DNA of 15,763 nt from Nitrospira sp. Lineage in GTDB: Bacteria; Nitrospirota; Nitrospiria; Nitrospirales; Nitrospiraceae. The position numbers and the translations under genes are program-made. Below the pieces are notes generated by a model, which was not told the origin of the DNA, made no database searches, and worked only from the letters and a program-made list of their open reading frames with translations. Positions 1 to 6,148 of this stretch are shown piece by piece. Position 1 is the first letter of the stretch. Every line of letters begins with the position of its first letter. The stretch is taken from positions 17,728 to 33,490 of the forward strand of contig JABMDG010000012.1 in the NCBI GenBank assembly GCA_015904045.1. The letters run 5' to 3'.

Positions 1-1
1 T

Positions 2-31
2 GATGTAGGCTTCGAGGAATTCGGCTACTGA
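2..31 (+). CDS. C-terminal end of an upstream gene (partial)
   Basis: Only one forward frame is open from the window edge to a TGA at 29–31; it would encode the last nine residues DVGFEEFGY. The stop lies 4 bases before the ATG of the next gene, as expected for genes in one operon. The other two forward frames stop at positions 1–3 and 6–8. Nothing can be said about function, and nine codons could be open by chance. Confidence 0.3.
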   Translation, partial: DVGFEEFGY

Positions 32-35
32 GACG

Positions 36-503
36 ATGAGCGAATCATCAAATTCTAATGAGCCCGGTCATGCCGAGCCTCCGCTATGGTCGATGGGACT
101 GGCGGTAGCCGTCATACTGGGCGCGCCCCTCGTATTGTACTCGCTCGCCCCGACCGGTCCGCTTCGTGAAGGCGACACGGCATTTTCTGACGGCCAACAA
201 CGCGTGCACCTCACAACTCACACCGCAGAACCGCGTCTACAGCCGGGAGACACCTGCCTCCTCGACCCGAATAGTCCCCTGATCGTAGTTCACGTTCCGG
301 ATGGCCAACCGGACGGTTCGATCACCGCGCTGGTACAGGGCGATCCAGCGACAGAATGGCCTTTCTGTCCGCTGCATGCAGAGGTATTGATGAAGACGCA
401 CCAACTATTCCAGAAGCCTGCGCTTCTGACGGAAATCCGGACGATGCTGGCCGGATTATTCGGTCGATACGGGGATGAGACTAGGCTTTCAACCGGGAGG
501 TAA
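36..503 (+). CDS. hypothetical membrane-anchored protein
   Basis: I do not recognise this 155-residue protein. A hydrophilic N-terminus of about 18 residues is followed by one hydrophobic segment (about residues 19–38), so it is probably a signal-anchored protein whose remaining ~115 residues face the periplasm. That domain holds two cysteines (C74 in GDTCLLD and C111 in WPFCPLH) that could form a disulfide. The C-terminus is basic. The start at 36 follows the presumed upstream stop by 4 bases, and a GAGG lies further upstream at 14–17, so translation may be coupled to the previous gene. The 3' end overlaps the convergent msrA gene by 23 bp. Function unknown; the coding call rests on the open frame, the sensible topology and the operon-like spacing. 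Confidence 0.7.
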   Translation: MSESSNSNEPGHAEPPLWSMGLAVAVILGAPLVLYSLAPTGPLREGDTAFSDGQQRVHLTTHTAEPRLQPGDTCLLDPNSPLIVVHVPDGQPDGSITALVQGDPATEWPFCPLHAEVLMKTHQLFQKPALLTEIRTMLAGLFGRYGDETRLSTGR

Positions 504-1032
504 ACTTCTGCCGGAACTTTGCAACCTTGGGACCGACGACGAACTGACAGTAGCCCTGGAGGGGATTTCGAGCAAAATACTCTTGATGATAGGCTTCAGC
601 TTCGTACCATTGCGCGGCCGGCACAACCTCAGTAACGATGGGGGCAGGATACAACTGTTCCCGTTCCAACTTTTTGATCAGTGTGTCGGCGATTTGGCAC
701 TGAACGGGCGTGTGATAAAAGATCGCCGAGCGGTATTGAGTCCCGATATCGTTGCCTTGACGATTAGGCGTGGTGGGATCGTGGATCAGGAAGAAGATTT
801 CGAGCAGCTCACCGTACGAGATGACCTGCGGATCGAAGGTGACTCGAACTGCTTCCGCATGACCGGTACGGCCGCTACAGACCGCTTCATACGAGGGATT
901 GTCGACAACACCGCCCGTATAACCTGATTCGACGGATTCAACCCCCCGAACCTGGTCGTAGACTGCCTCAAGACACCAAAAGCAACCGCCTGCAACAGTG
1001 CCGACCTCCCGTTCGAGTTGAGCCGATGGCAT
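481..1032 (-). CDS. msrA: peptide-methionine (S)-S-oxide reductase MsrA
   Basis: MsrA reduces methionine-S-sulfoxide in oxidised proteins and free methionine, using thioredoxin as reductant in the cytoplasm. The 183-residue protein has the signature GCFWC near the N-terminus, with catalytic C17 and a second cysteine C20, then GYTGG, CSGRTGHAEAV, the HDPT region and GNDIGTQYRSAIFY, all family hallmarks. A cysteine in QGYC (about C162) is at the place of the usual resolving cysteine. Length is normal for a single-domain MsrA with no fused MsrB. The frame continues 8 codons upstream to a GTG at 1056, but ATG at 1032 is preceded at 7 bases by GAGGAG, so I chose 1032. It lies 44 bp behind a small acidic protein gene on the same strand and may share its transcript. 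Confidence 0.95.
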   Translation of the reverse strand: MPSAQLEREVGTVAGGCFWCLEAVYDQVRGVESVESGYTGGVVDNPSYEAVCSGRTGHAEAVRVTFDPQVISYGELLEIFFLIHDPTTPNRQGNDIGTQYRSAIFYHTPVQCQIADTLIKKLEREQLYPAPIVTEVVPAAQWYEAEAYHQEYFARNPLQGYCQFVVGPKVAKFRQKFTSRLKA

Positions 1033-1039
1033 CACTATT

Positions 1040-1045
1040 CTCCTC
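1040..1045 (-). promoter_or_regulatory. ribosome binding site fixing the msrA start
   Basis: GAGGAG on the minus strand, 7 bases before the ATG at 1032. It favours this start over the GTG at 1056, which has no comparable site. Confidence 0.7.
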
Positions 1046-1076
1046 GCACTCTTCACATCCTACTCTAGACGATGAA

Positions 1077-1238
1077 TTACTCTTCCTCTTCTTCCTCGAT
1101 ATCCTCAATCCCCTCATAACTCATCTCTGGAAATGCGGCCGCTGCCTTTTCGCAAGCTGTTTCGACCATTTCTTCTGCATCTTCTGCCGAATCTGCATCT
1201 ACCAGAAACTTCACCGTAATTGCGTACCGTTGTTCCAC
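1077..1238 (-). CDS. small acidic hypothetical protein, GTG start
   Basis: A 53-residue protein I cannot name. It begins with a predicted β-strand (QRYAITVKFLVDADS), continues with an acidic helix (AEDAEEMVETACEKAAAAF) and ends in a run of glutamates. The strand–'DADS'–helix pattern resembles small DpnD/PcfM-like or βα-type domains, but this is only a resemblance. The frame is open further upstream to 1388, but the start is set by GTG at 1236–1238 with a strong AAGGAG 6 bases before it; the upstream residues are of mixed composition and have no site. It sits 44 bp upstream of msrA on the same strand and could be cotranscribed with it. The good ribosome binding site and biased composition support a real gene. 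Confidence 0.65.
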   Translation of the reverse strand: MEQRYAITVKFLVDADSAEDAEEMVETACEKAAAAFPEMSYEGIEDIEEEEEE

Positions 1239-1244
1239 CGCGAA

Positions 1245-1250
1245 CTCCTT
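1245..1250 (-). promoter_or_regulatory. ribosome binding site for the GTG-start small gene
   Basis: AAGGAG on the minus strand, 6 bases upstream of GTG at 1238. It decides the start of the 53-residue protein in place of a longer 103-codon frame. Confidence 0.65.
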
Positions 1251-1499
1251 TCTCTGCCTGCCTCCCCGGAATCGCTCAGGCGAATATTCCGAGCGTCGTT
1301 GTAAAATCTCATCGTGAAAGAGGACACCCACGCAGGTGGCTCTGTCATGGAGGGCCGTACTTTCTGACAGATGCAACCGCTGTGTCAACTATGGCAAACA
1401 GAAAGTGGATCAAGAAAGAAATCGGAGCGGTATGAATCTCCGTCGAGAGCACGGACTCAGAGGAAAGGCGGCAAGGCGGTTACGGGAACGGACGAACGA

Positions 1500-1895
1500 T
1501 TATTCCTCACATTCTAGATCTTTGAGGATGGCCTCGATCTTTGAGACCTCTTTTGGAGAAATCCGTGTAAAGGCAAGTCCGAAGGTATTACCCTCAACCC
1601 AGCGGACCGTGGCTTCGTCGATCCGCAGCGGCCAATCCAATCCAGGCACATGGAGCCGACATTCGAATGTCGCCCCTTGCACAACCTTCATGTCGCTTTC
1701 GATCTTGCACCCGCCGGAGGAAATGTCGAGCGTCCGGCCTTGCCCCTCTTTATTCTGCCCGGAAAAACTACTGCGGAATTGGGTTGTAAAACGTGGCTGA
1801 ATACGCCGCTCATGCGACGATGACTTGGCAGGAACCTGCTCGACAGCCTCCGACTTGAAGAGGGAGCCGAGTTTTTTTAGAGCGTGCGCCGTCAT
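1500..1895 (-). CDS. PilZ domain protein
   Basis: PilZ domains bind cyclic di-GMP and pass the signal to motility, adhesion or polysaccharide partners. This 131-residue protein has a short N-terminal part rich in Lys and Ser (about 1–28), then both c-di-GMP motifs: R31-I-Q-P-R35 (RxxxR) and D57-I-S-S-G-G62 (D/NxSxxG). The remaining β-strands follow to the end (VQGATFECRLHVP, ATVRWVEGNTFGLAF). It is therefore an intact single-domain PilZ protein, cytoplasmic, with no output domain of its own. The ATG at 1895 has GGAGG 5 bases upstream, so it is preferred over the in-frame ATG at 1907. It lies just downstream of a shortened paralogue (1952–2212) and the pal gene, all on the minus strand, probably one transcript. 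Confidence 0.9.
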   Translation of the reverse strand: MTAHALKKLGSLFKSEAVEQVPAKSSSHERRIQPRFTTQFRSSFSGQNKEGQGRTLDISSGGCKIESDMKVVQGATFECRLHVPGLDWPLRIDEATVRWVEGNTFGLAFTRISPKEVSKIEAILKDLECEE

Positions 1896-1951
1896 CTCTC
1901 CCTCCATGCTCCGAATGAGCTATCAAAACGGATCGGCAGACCTCTCTCCAA

Positions 1952-2212
1952 TCATTGTCCCCCAGAGAAGTCTACCGAATGAATCGCAACAACCATCACT
2001 TGCGATGCTGCAATCTTGCACCCTCCTGCAGAAATATCCAGCGTCCTCCCTTGCCCCTCGCGGCGTTGCCCGGAAAAAGTGCTGCGGAATAGGGTGGTAA
2101 AACGAGGCTGAACGCGGCGCTCCTGCTCCCGAAGCTCACTCGGAGCCTCTTTGGGGGCAGCCTCTGATCTGCCGAATAAGGCGCCGAGCTTTTTCAGAGC
2201 TTGGGGTGGCAT
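1952..2212 (-). CDS. truncated PilZ domain protein, partial tandem duplicate (probable pseudogene)
   Basis: This 86-codon frame is a paralogue of the PilZ gene directly downstream. The two share the start (ALKKLG.LF), the RxxxR motif (R33-V-Q-P-R37), the FSGQ and EGQGRTLDIS stretches and the second motif D59-I-S-A-G-G64, but after GGCKI (about residue 67) the present copy has 19 unrelated residues and a stop, where the intact copy has about 64 more. The missing half holds most of the β-barrel, so c-di-GMP binding is unlikely. Short matches to the intact copy seem to persist past the break, which suggests decay by small insertions or deletions. The start has no strong ribosome binding site; it lies 28 bp after the pal stop. 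Confidence 0.7.
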   Translation of the reverse strand: MPPQALKKLGALFGRSEAAPKEAPSELREQERRVQPRFTTLFRSTFSGQRREGQGRTLDISAGGCKIAASQVMVVAIHSVDFSGGQ

Positions 2213-2240
2213 GGTCGACTCGAGACTCCGATTCCCGCAT

Positions 2241-2873
2241 TCACTTCTTCGTCGTCAGCAACATATGCCCCCGACGATTCTGTTGATAGCATGCTTCATC
2301 GTGATCGGAACAGAACGGCCGTTCCTTCCCATACGAGACGACCGAGACCTGCTTGGGTTTTACGCCGGATTCCACGAGATAGGACAGTGCCGCCTTTGCC
2401 CGCTTGTCCCCCAACACCAAGTTGTAGTCACTGGTCCCACGCTCATCGCAATGGCCCCCGATTCTCAAGACGGCACGCGGATGCTCCTTAAGGTACATAA
2501 CATCTTGATTAAGCGCCTCCATCCCGGCGTCGGAGAGGCTCCATTGATCATACCCGAAAAACACATCTTGCAGACCCGCCTCAATCGCCGCTTTTTCTGC
2601 GGCTCTTTCCTCTTTCGTGATTTCAGCGAATCGCCGGGCGCTCTTGTCCGGGGAATTCATCATGGTCGAGAACGCGCTTTTGGGTTGGGTGAGTCGTTCT
2701 TCCGAGGGATTATTGGAAAAGCCGCTCAACTCTCCGCTCGACCCCCCACGCGAGATCTTGGGGATTTCCGCTTCTCCATCGGCTTGAAGCCACTTCATTC
2801 CGCAACCTTGAGTAGTCAGAAGAATCACTCCCATGACAACGAGGGCTCCGGCTTGTGTCACCGTTCTGTTCAT
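2241..2873 (-). CDS. pal: Pal/OmpA-family peptidoglycan-associated lipoprotein
   Basis: Pal-type lipoproteins tie the outer membrane to peptidoglycan and work with the Tol system. The 210-residue protein starts with a lipoprotein-like signal (hydrophobic residues 10–20, then TTQGC with C24 as the candidate lipidated cysteine; the -3 and -2 residues are not typical). A low-complexity linker and a charged helix (about 77–100) lead to the OmpA C-terminal domain from about residue 103: DVFFGYDQ, then GGHCDERGTSDYN with D143 and R158 (DKRA) as the usual diaminopimelate contacts. Classical Pal has GHADERG, so C142 is a variant, and two more cysteines lie near the C-terminus. GAGGAG stands 7 bases before the ATG. 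No tolA, tolB or tolQR is in the window; two PilZ genes follow. Confidence 0.88.
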   Translation of the reverse strand: MNRTVTQAGALVVMGVILLTTQGCGMKWLQADGEAEIPKISRGGSSGELSGFSNNPSEERLTQPKSAFSTMMNSPDKSARRFAEITKEERAAEKAAIEAGLQDVFFGYDQWSLSDAGMEALNQDVMYLKEHPRAVLRIGGHCDERGTSDYNLVLGDKRAKAALSYLVESGVKPKQVSVVSYGKERPFCSDHDEACYQQNRRGHMLLTTKK

Positions 2874-2887
2874 GACTTCTCTCCTCT

Positions 2888-3329
2888 GAATGATAAATGT
2901 GTGAACCAGTTCTTCGACTCGACTATTCCGTTTGACAGCGTGCCGTCGTATGAGGGTCCCACGTTCTGCTCACCTTCTCAAAAGACAGAATAAATATAGC
3001 ACCGATACCGAAAATGGCATGGCCGACCACCTGCCTTCGCTTGGATTACAGATAGACACGATATGTCAATGACTTACGACTACCTGGGAGAGGGAACAAT
3101 CAGTGGCACAACGCCATGTGCTCTATTCCCAAACCCCGCATTCGAAGGATATATGAGGGTGGCAGCCTCAGAGGAAATGAGGTCGAACCAGGCTGGCAAA
3201 AACTCTTTCACTGAAGGAGGAAACACGAGCTGACGGAAGACGGACAACAACAACCCTGACGGGTACGTAACTCAAGACACCCATGAAACGCAGTATGGCC
3301 CACACTGCCCCATTGAAGGTCGCAGAGAC
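2888..3329. other. about 440 bp without a convincing gene
   Basis: No long coding frame, tRNA-like fold or clear terminator is visible. The part next to pal should contain its promoter, but I find no hexamer pair close to consensus. On the + strand two micro-frames are joined by ATGA: GTG 3103 to TGA 3156 (17 residues, with GGGAGAGGG 8 bases upstream) and ATG 3153 to TGA 3233 (26 residues). They are too short to call as genes. A strong GGAGG at about 3216 has no start codon at a suitable distance. Confidence 0.5.
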
Positions 3330-3470
3330 CTAACGACTCGCCTTCCGATCAGACCAGCGGGCCGGCCGCAGCACGGCTCCCAATCCAGCCATCGCACAGA
3401 TGAACACGAGCATGGCCAAAACCACCACTAGGAAGAACCCGGCTTTGACATCGTGCAGCATAGGGATCAT
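3330..3470 (-). CDS. very small single-pass membrane protein
   Basis: A 46-residue protein of unknown function. It reads MIPMLHDVKAGFF, then a strongly hydrophobic stretch (about residues 11–33, VVVLAMLVFICAMAGLGAV), then a basic tail with five arginines and lysines among the last 13 residues. This predicts one transmembrane helix with the C-terminus inside by the positive-inside rule. The ATG at 3470 has an excellent GAGGAGG 8 bases upstream (3479–3485), strong evidence for translation. It begins 27 bp after the stop of the small zinc-ribbon gene on the same strand, so the two are probably one operon. Small helper subunits of membrane complexes look like this, but no partner complex is nearby. 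Confidence 0.65.
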   Translation of the reverse strand: MIPMLHDVKAGFFLVVVLAMLVFICAMAGLGAVLRPARWSDRKASR

Positions 3471-3497
3471 TGTCGTCCCCTCCTCGTGTTGACCGAG

Positions 3498-3665
3498 TTA
3501 CTCGCTCCGCCACCCACATTGACACACCCACGGACTCATCGGATCCATTTTTTGAAGAACTCGCCCACAGGCAGGACACTGGCGAGTCCACGCGTACCGG
3601 CCGTTTTGACCGCCTCGACAACCGTTTGAGACGTTCTGCATGGTTCTTCGGCAGATTGCGCTCAT
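3498..3665 (-). CDS. small zinc-ribbon protein
   Basis: A 55-residue protein with a C-terminal zinc-ribbon pattern: CPAC at residues 30–33 and C48-Q-C50-G, about 15 residues apart, in the context QCPACGRVL…WVCQCGWRSE. Two further cysteines (C5, C16) lie in the basic N-terminal part. The four-cysteine knuckle pattern suggests structural zinc and possibly nucleic-acid or protein binding; the exact role is unknown. The ATG at 3665 is preceded by GAGGG at 8 bases and by an AT-rich stretch (TATATT, TAGAAT within 30 bases) that may hold the promoter, though I see no good -35. It is followed 27 bp later by the 46-residue membrane protein gene. CxC replaces the second CxxC, so zinc binding is inferred. 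Confidence 0.65.
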   Translation of the reverse strand: MSAICRRTMQNVSNGCRGGQNGRYAWTRQCPACGRVLQKMDPMSPWVCQCGWRSE

Positions 3666-3872
3666 TCGATAATCCCTCTTACATTCTACAATATAAAGTC
3701 TAGATCATGATGGGACAGAGATCTATGCAGCTTTGGTGGGGGGCTATGAACAGCAGAGGGGGTCTTGGCAAGAAGGCTCCATTCATAACATATTGATTAC
3801 GCACTGCTTTCCATGGATGGCCAGAAATACACACTTGCCCCTGGCTGGGGAAGGGTACGAGGAAGCTTGGCT

Positions 3873-3949
<77 letters not shown>

Positions 3950-3954
3950 ACATG

Positions 3955-3973
3955 GCTACATGAATCATGTAGC
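3955..3973. repeat. perfect 8-bp inverted repeat upstream of tRNA-Arg
   Basis: GCTACATG and CATGTAGC flank three bases (AAT on +). It lies 5 bp upstream of the tRNA 5' end and covers the position where the tRNA promoter -10 would fall. It could be a protein-binding operator, a small hairpin in the aroK transcript, or chance; there is no U-tract. Confidence 0.5.
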
Positions 3974-3988
3974 GGGAAGGCTTGTCAA
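3960..3988 (-). promoter_or_regulatory. possible promoter of tRNA-Arg
   Basis: A perfect -35 TTGACA (3983–3988, minus strand) starts 13 bp after the aroK stop. With a 17-bp spacer the -10 would be ATTCAT (3960–3965), only 3 of 6 matches to TATAAT, inside the palindrome. The start of transcription would be a few bases before the tRNA 5' end. Confidence 0.4.
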
Positions 3989-4001
3989 GAATACAAGACC
4001 G

Positions 4002-4502
4002 CTACAGTCGTGCAAGAATCTCGTCTGCAATTTGCGCGATCGATCGCCCATCGGTCGTGATGACATGATCCGCCGCAGCCTCATACTTCGGCGTCCGTTC
4101 GCGGAGGACGTCTTGTACTTCGTCGACAAACGACTTGGTGCCCGTGAGCGAAGGACGTTGGGTGTCCCGGCCAATCCGCTTCGTAATGGTGTCAACCGAC
4201 GCGGTCAGCCAAAACACGACGCCATGGTGCTTCAACCGCTCGACGTTTTCCGAGCGGAGGATCACTCCGCCGCCAGTGTCGATAACCAACCCTTCTCCCT
4301 CTGCCTGATCGCGACATACCTGAGACTCGAGATCACGAAAATAGTCCCACCCATGCTGCGCAACGATTTCCGGGATACTTTGTCCGGCCCGTTTCACAAT
4401 TTCCGCGTCAGTCGAGACCATGATCCGGCCGAGGCGCGCGGCCACAACTTTTCCTACCGTGCTCTTCCCCGTTCCGCGATACCCGATGAGCACAACATTC
4501 AT
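4002..4502 (-). CDS. aroK: shikimate kinase
   Basis: Shikimate kinase uses ATP to phosphorylate shikimate at the 3-hydroxyl, the fifth step to chorismate. The 166-residue protein is of normal length and has the P-loop G7-Y-R-G-T-G-K13-S-T, the STDAEI stretch with D32 for Mg/shikimate, WDYFRDLES with the substrate arginine, the GGGV loop and the lid segment DTQRPSLTG. The frame stays open upstream to 4631, but the conserved N-terminus MNVVLIGYRG begins at 4502, where the ATG overlaps the aroE stop as ATGA. That overlap implies translational coupling in a trmI–SDR–aroE–aroK transcript. A weak GGAG lies about 11 bases upstream within aroE. A tRNA-Arg gene follows 52 bp downstream. Confidence 0.96.
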   Translation of the reverse strand: MNVVLIGYRGTGKSTVGKVVAARLGRIMVSTDAEIVKRAGQSIPEIVAQHGWDYFRDLESQVCRDQAEGEGLVIDTGGGVILRSENVERLKHHGVVFWLTASVDTITKRIGRDTQRPSLTGTKSFVDEVQDVLRERTPKYEAAADHVITTDGRSIAQIADEILARL

Positions 4503-5353
4503 TGGAATCGGGACTCCAGCACAGCACGCATCACATCGACCGGAGCGGGTCGGTCGGTCCAAAGCTCGAACTGCGCGACCGCCTGATTGAGAAACATTTC
4601 GAGGCCTGGAATCGTCCGGCAACCGGCACACCGGGCATCCGCAAGCAGCTTCGTCTCCCGCGGAGTATAAACGATATCCATCACGGCAAGTCCGCGGTGC
4701 AGGAGCGAAGCCGGCACACAGGTGGCATCGGTCTTGGGCGACATGCCGATAGGAGTGCAGTGAATCAGGACCTGCGCTTCAGGTACTGCCCGGCCAAGGG
4801 TGCGGTCGTCGAGAAACGCATCTTCAATGGCCACATTGGTCTTGGATCGGAGATCGCTTGCTAACGTACTGCGTTCCTTGTCGTCGACTCCGAGCACGGT
4901 CAGCTTGTCTGCTCCGGACTCCGCCGCCAGAGCAAAAGCGATGGCCCGCGCGGCACCGCCTGACCCCAGTATGACTATGCGCCGTCCTTCGAGAGTGACC
5001 CCACCCTCTTTTAACGCGCGCACGGAACCGGTCGCATCCGTATTGTAGCCGATCAGCCGCCCTCGCACCGCCACGATGGTATTGATCGCACCGATGTGCC
5101 GCGCCGTTGGTTCCAGATCGTCCAGGAACGGTACGGCCGATACCTTGTGCGGAATGGTCACACTGGCACCGCGAAAGTTCCCGAGTGCGCGGAGTCCCTT
5201 GACCGCATCGCCGATCGCGTCAACTTTCCACGCGAGATACACAAAGTTAAGACTGAGTTTCCTGAAGGCGGCGTTATGGATCGCCGGAGACAACGAATGT
5301 TCCACGGGATTACCGATGACGCCGCAAAACTGAGTCTGAACGTTGATTTCCAT
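4499..5353 (-). CDS. aroE: shikimate dehydrogenase (NADP+)
   Basis: AroE reduces 3-dehydroshikimate to shikimate with NADPH, the step just before shikimate kinase, whose gene follows with a 4-bp overlap. The 284-residue protein shows the substrate-binding HSLSPAIHN (19–27), V65-T-I-P-H-K70 with the catalytic lysine, INTI (N91) and YNTDATG with catalytic D106, then the nucleotide fold beginning ILGSGGAARA (128–137) and the C-terminal GLEMFLNQAVAQFELWT. All are standard for AroE. The ATG at 5353 lacks a clear Shine–Dalgarno; it is 39 bp downstream of the SDR stop, so it may depend on read-through translation or a weak site. No aroB, aroC or aroA is in the window. Confidence 0.96.
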   Translation of the reverse strand: MEINVQTQFCGVIGNPVEHSLSPAIHNAAFRKLSLNFVYLAWKVDAIGDAVKGLRALGNFRGASVTIPHKVSAVPFLDDLEPTARHIGAINTIVAVRGRLIGYNTDATGSVRALKEGGVTLEGRRIVILGSGGAARAIAFALAAESGADKLTVLGVDDKERSTLASDLRSKTNVAIEDAFLDDRTLGRAVPEAQVLIHCTPIGMSPKTDATCVPASLLHRGLAVMDIVYTPRETKLLADARCAGCRTIPGLEMFLNQAVAQFELWTDRPAPVDVMRAVLESRFQ

Positions 5354-5392
5354 GATACCGAATGAATCCGCCTGGCTTAGCTCCCGGCGGCC

Positions 5393-6148
5393 TCACCACA
5401 CCGTCATGCCCCCATCGATGGTGAACGTGCCCCCGGTCACCCAAGCGGCCTCATCGGAGGCAAGGTACAGCACCATGGCAGCCACTTCCTCCGGCTTACC
5501 CGGCCGACGAATCGGATAGTGGGCGAGAATCGGATCGAGCTGTTCAGGATTGGCCATCAGCGGGGCCGCCATCGGTGTGGCAATCAGCCCAGGATTGACC
5601 ACATTGCACCGAATACCGTCGCTCGCGTAATCGATGGCGATGGCGCGAGTGAGCGCGTCCAGCGCGCCTTTCGAGGCAGCGTACACCGGCAGATAGGGAA
5701 TACCGACCAGACTCGCGATCGAAGAAATATTCACGATTGCGCCACGCCCCTGCTTCAGCATTTCCGGGATCGCCGCACGGGTCATCCGAAATACACCGGT
5801 CAGGTTGACATCTAACACGCGGGCCCAGGTTTCATCGTCCAGCTCATGGAGCCGGCGGCCGAACTCGCCGACCCCCGCATTGTTGATCAGGATATCCACC
5901 GCACCGAAGCGCTGAACCACTTCGGCCACTGCCGACCGTGCATGGACGTCGTCCGTCACAGAACCGGCCAATGCAATGACCCGACCGCTGTGCGGCCCAA
6001 TTTCACGCACAACACGGTCCAGCTCCTCTTGGCGCCGGCCGGTAATCGCTACTGCCGCCCCTTCCCGAACGAAGGACTTGGCAATCGCCTCGCCGATCCC
6101 CGCGTTGCCGCCCGTCACCAGAGCGACTTTTCCCGCCAACCGGTTCAT
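5393..6148 (-). CDS. short-chain dehydrogenase/reductase (SDR), FabG-like
   Basis: A classical SDR of 251 residues, the usual length. It has the cofactor motif T12-GGNAGIG19, then TGRR (36–39) after the second strand, whose arginines suggest NADP(H), NNAG at 89–92, structural N115, and the catalytic S143 (NISS), Y156-AAS-K160. The C-terminal half has NVVNPGLIATPM and ends FTIDGGMTVW, typical of FabG/glucose-dehydrogenase-like enzymes. The substrate cannot be told from sequence; placement before aroE does not show a role in aromatic synthesis. The ATG overlaps the trmI stop as ATGA (6145–6148), so translation is probably coupled. AAGGAG lies 11 bases upstream and a GGAG only 2 bases away. Confidence 0.92.
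   Translation of the reverse strand: MNRLAGKVALVTGGNAGIGEAIAKSFVREGAAVAITGRRQEELDRVVREIGPHSGRVIALAGSVTDDVHARSAVAEVVQRFGAVDILINNAGVGEFGRRLHELDDETWARVLDVNLTGVFRMTRAAIPEMLKQGRGAIVNISSIASLVGIPYLPVYAASKGALDALTRAIAIDYASDGIRCNVVNPGLIATPMAAPLMANPEQLDPILAHYPIRRPGKPEEVAAMVLYLASDEAAWVTGGTFTIDGGMTVW

Noticed and set aside
1390..1434. 14-codon + strand frame MANRKWIKKEIGAV, with a basic stretch in another frame after it
   Set aside because: The start resembles small KWIxK-type basic proteins, but the frame stops early, no ribosome binding site precedes it, and continuing would need a frameshift.
1871..1880. T-run GTTTTTTTAG looking like a terminator tail
   Set aside because: It lies inside the PilZ coding sequence (Lys-Lys/Leu-Phe codons on the minus strand) and has no stem before it.
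2151..2993. 280-codon + strand frame
   Set aside because: It runs opposite the pal gene, which has a lipoprotein signal, an OmpA domain and a good ribosome binding site.
2874..3000. possible pal promoter (TATATT or TATCAT as -10)
   Set aside because: No -35 near consensus at 16–18 bp for any candidate.
3349..3621. 90-codon minus-strand frame
   Set aside because: It overlaps both small genes in a different frame; it has a worse start site and Arg/Ser-rich composition typical of a shadow frame.
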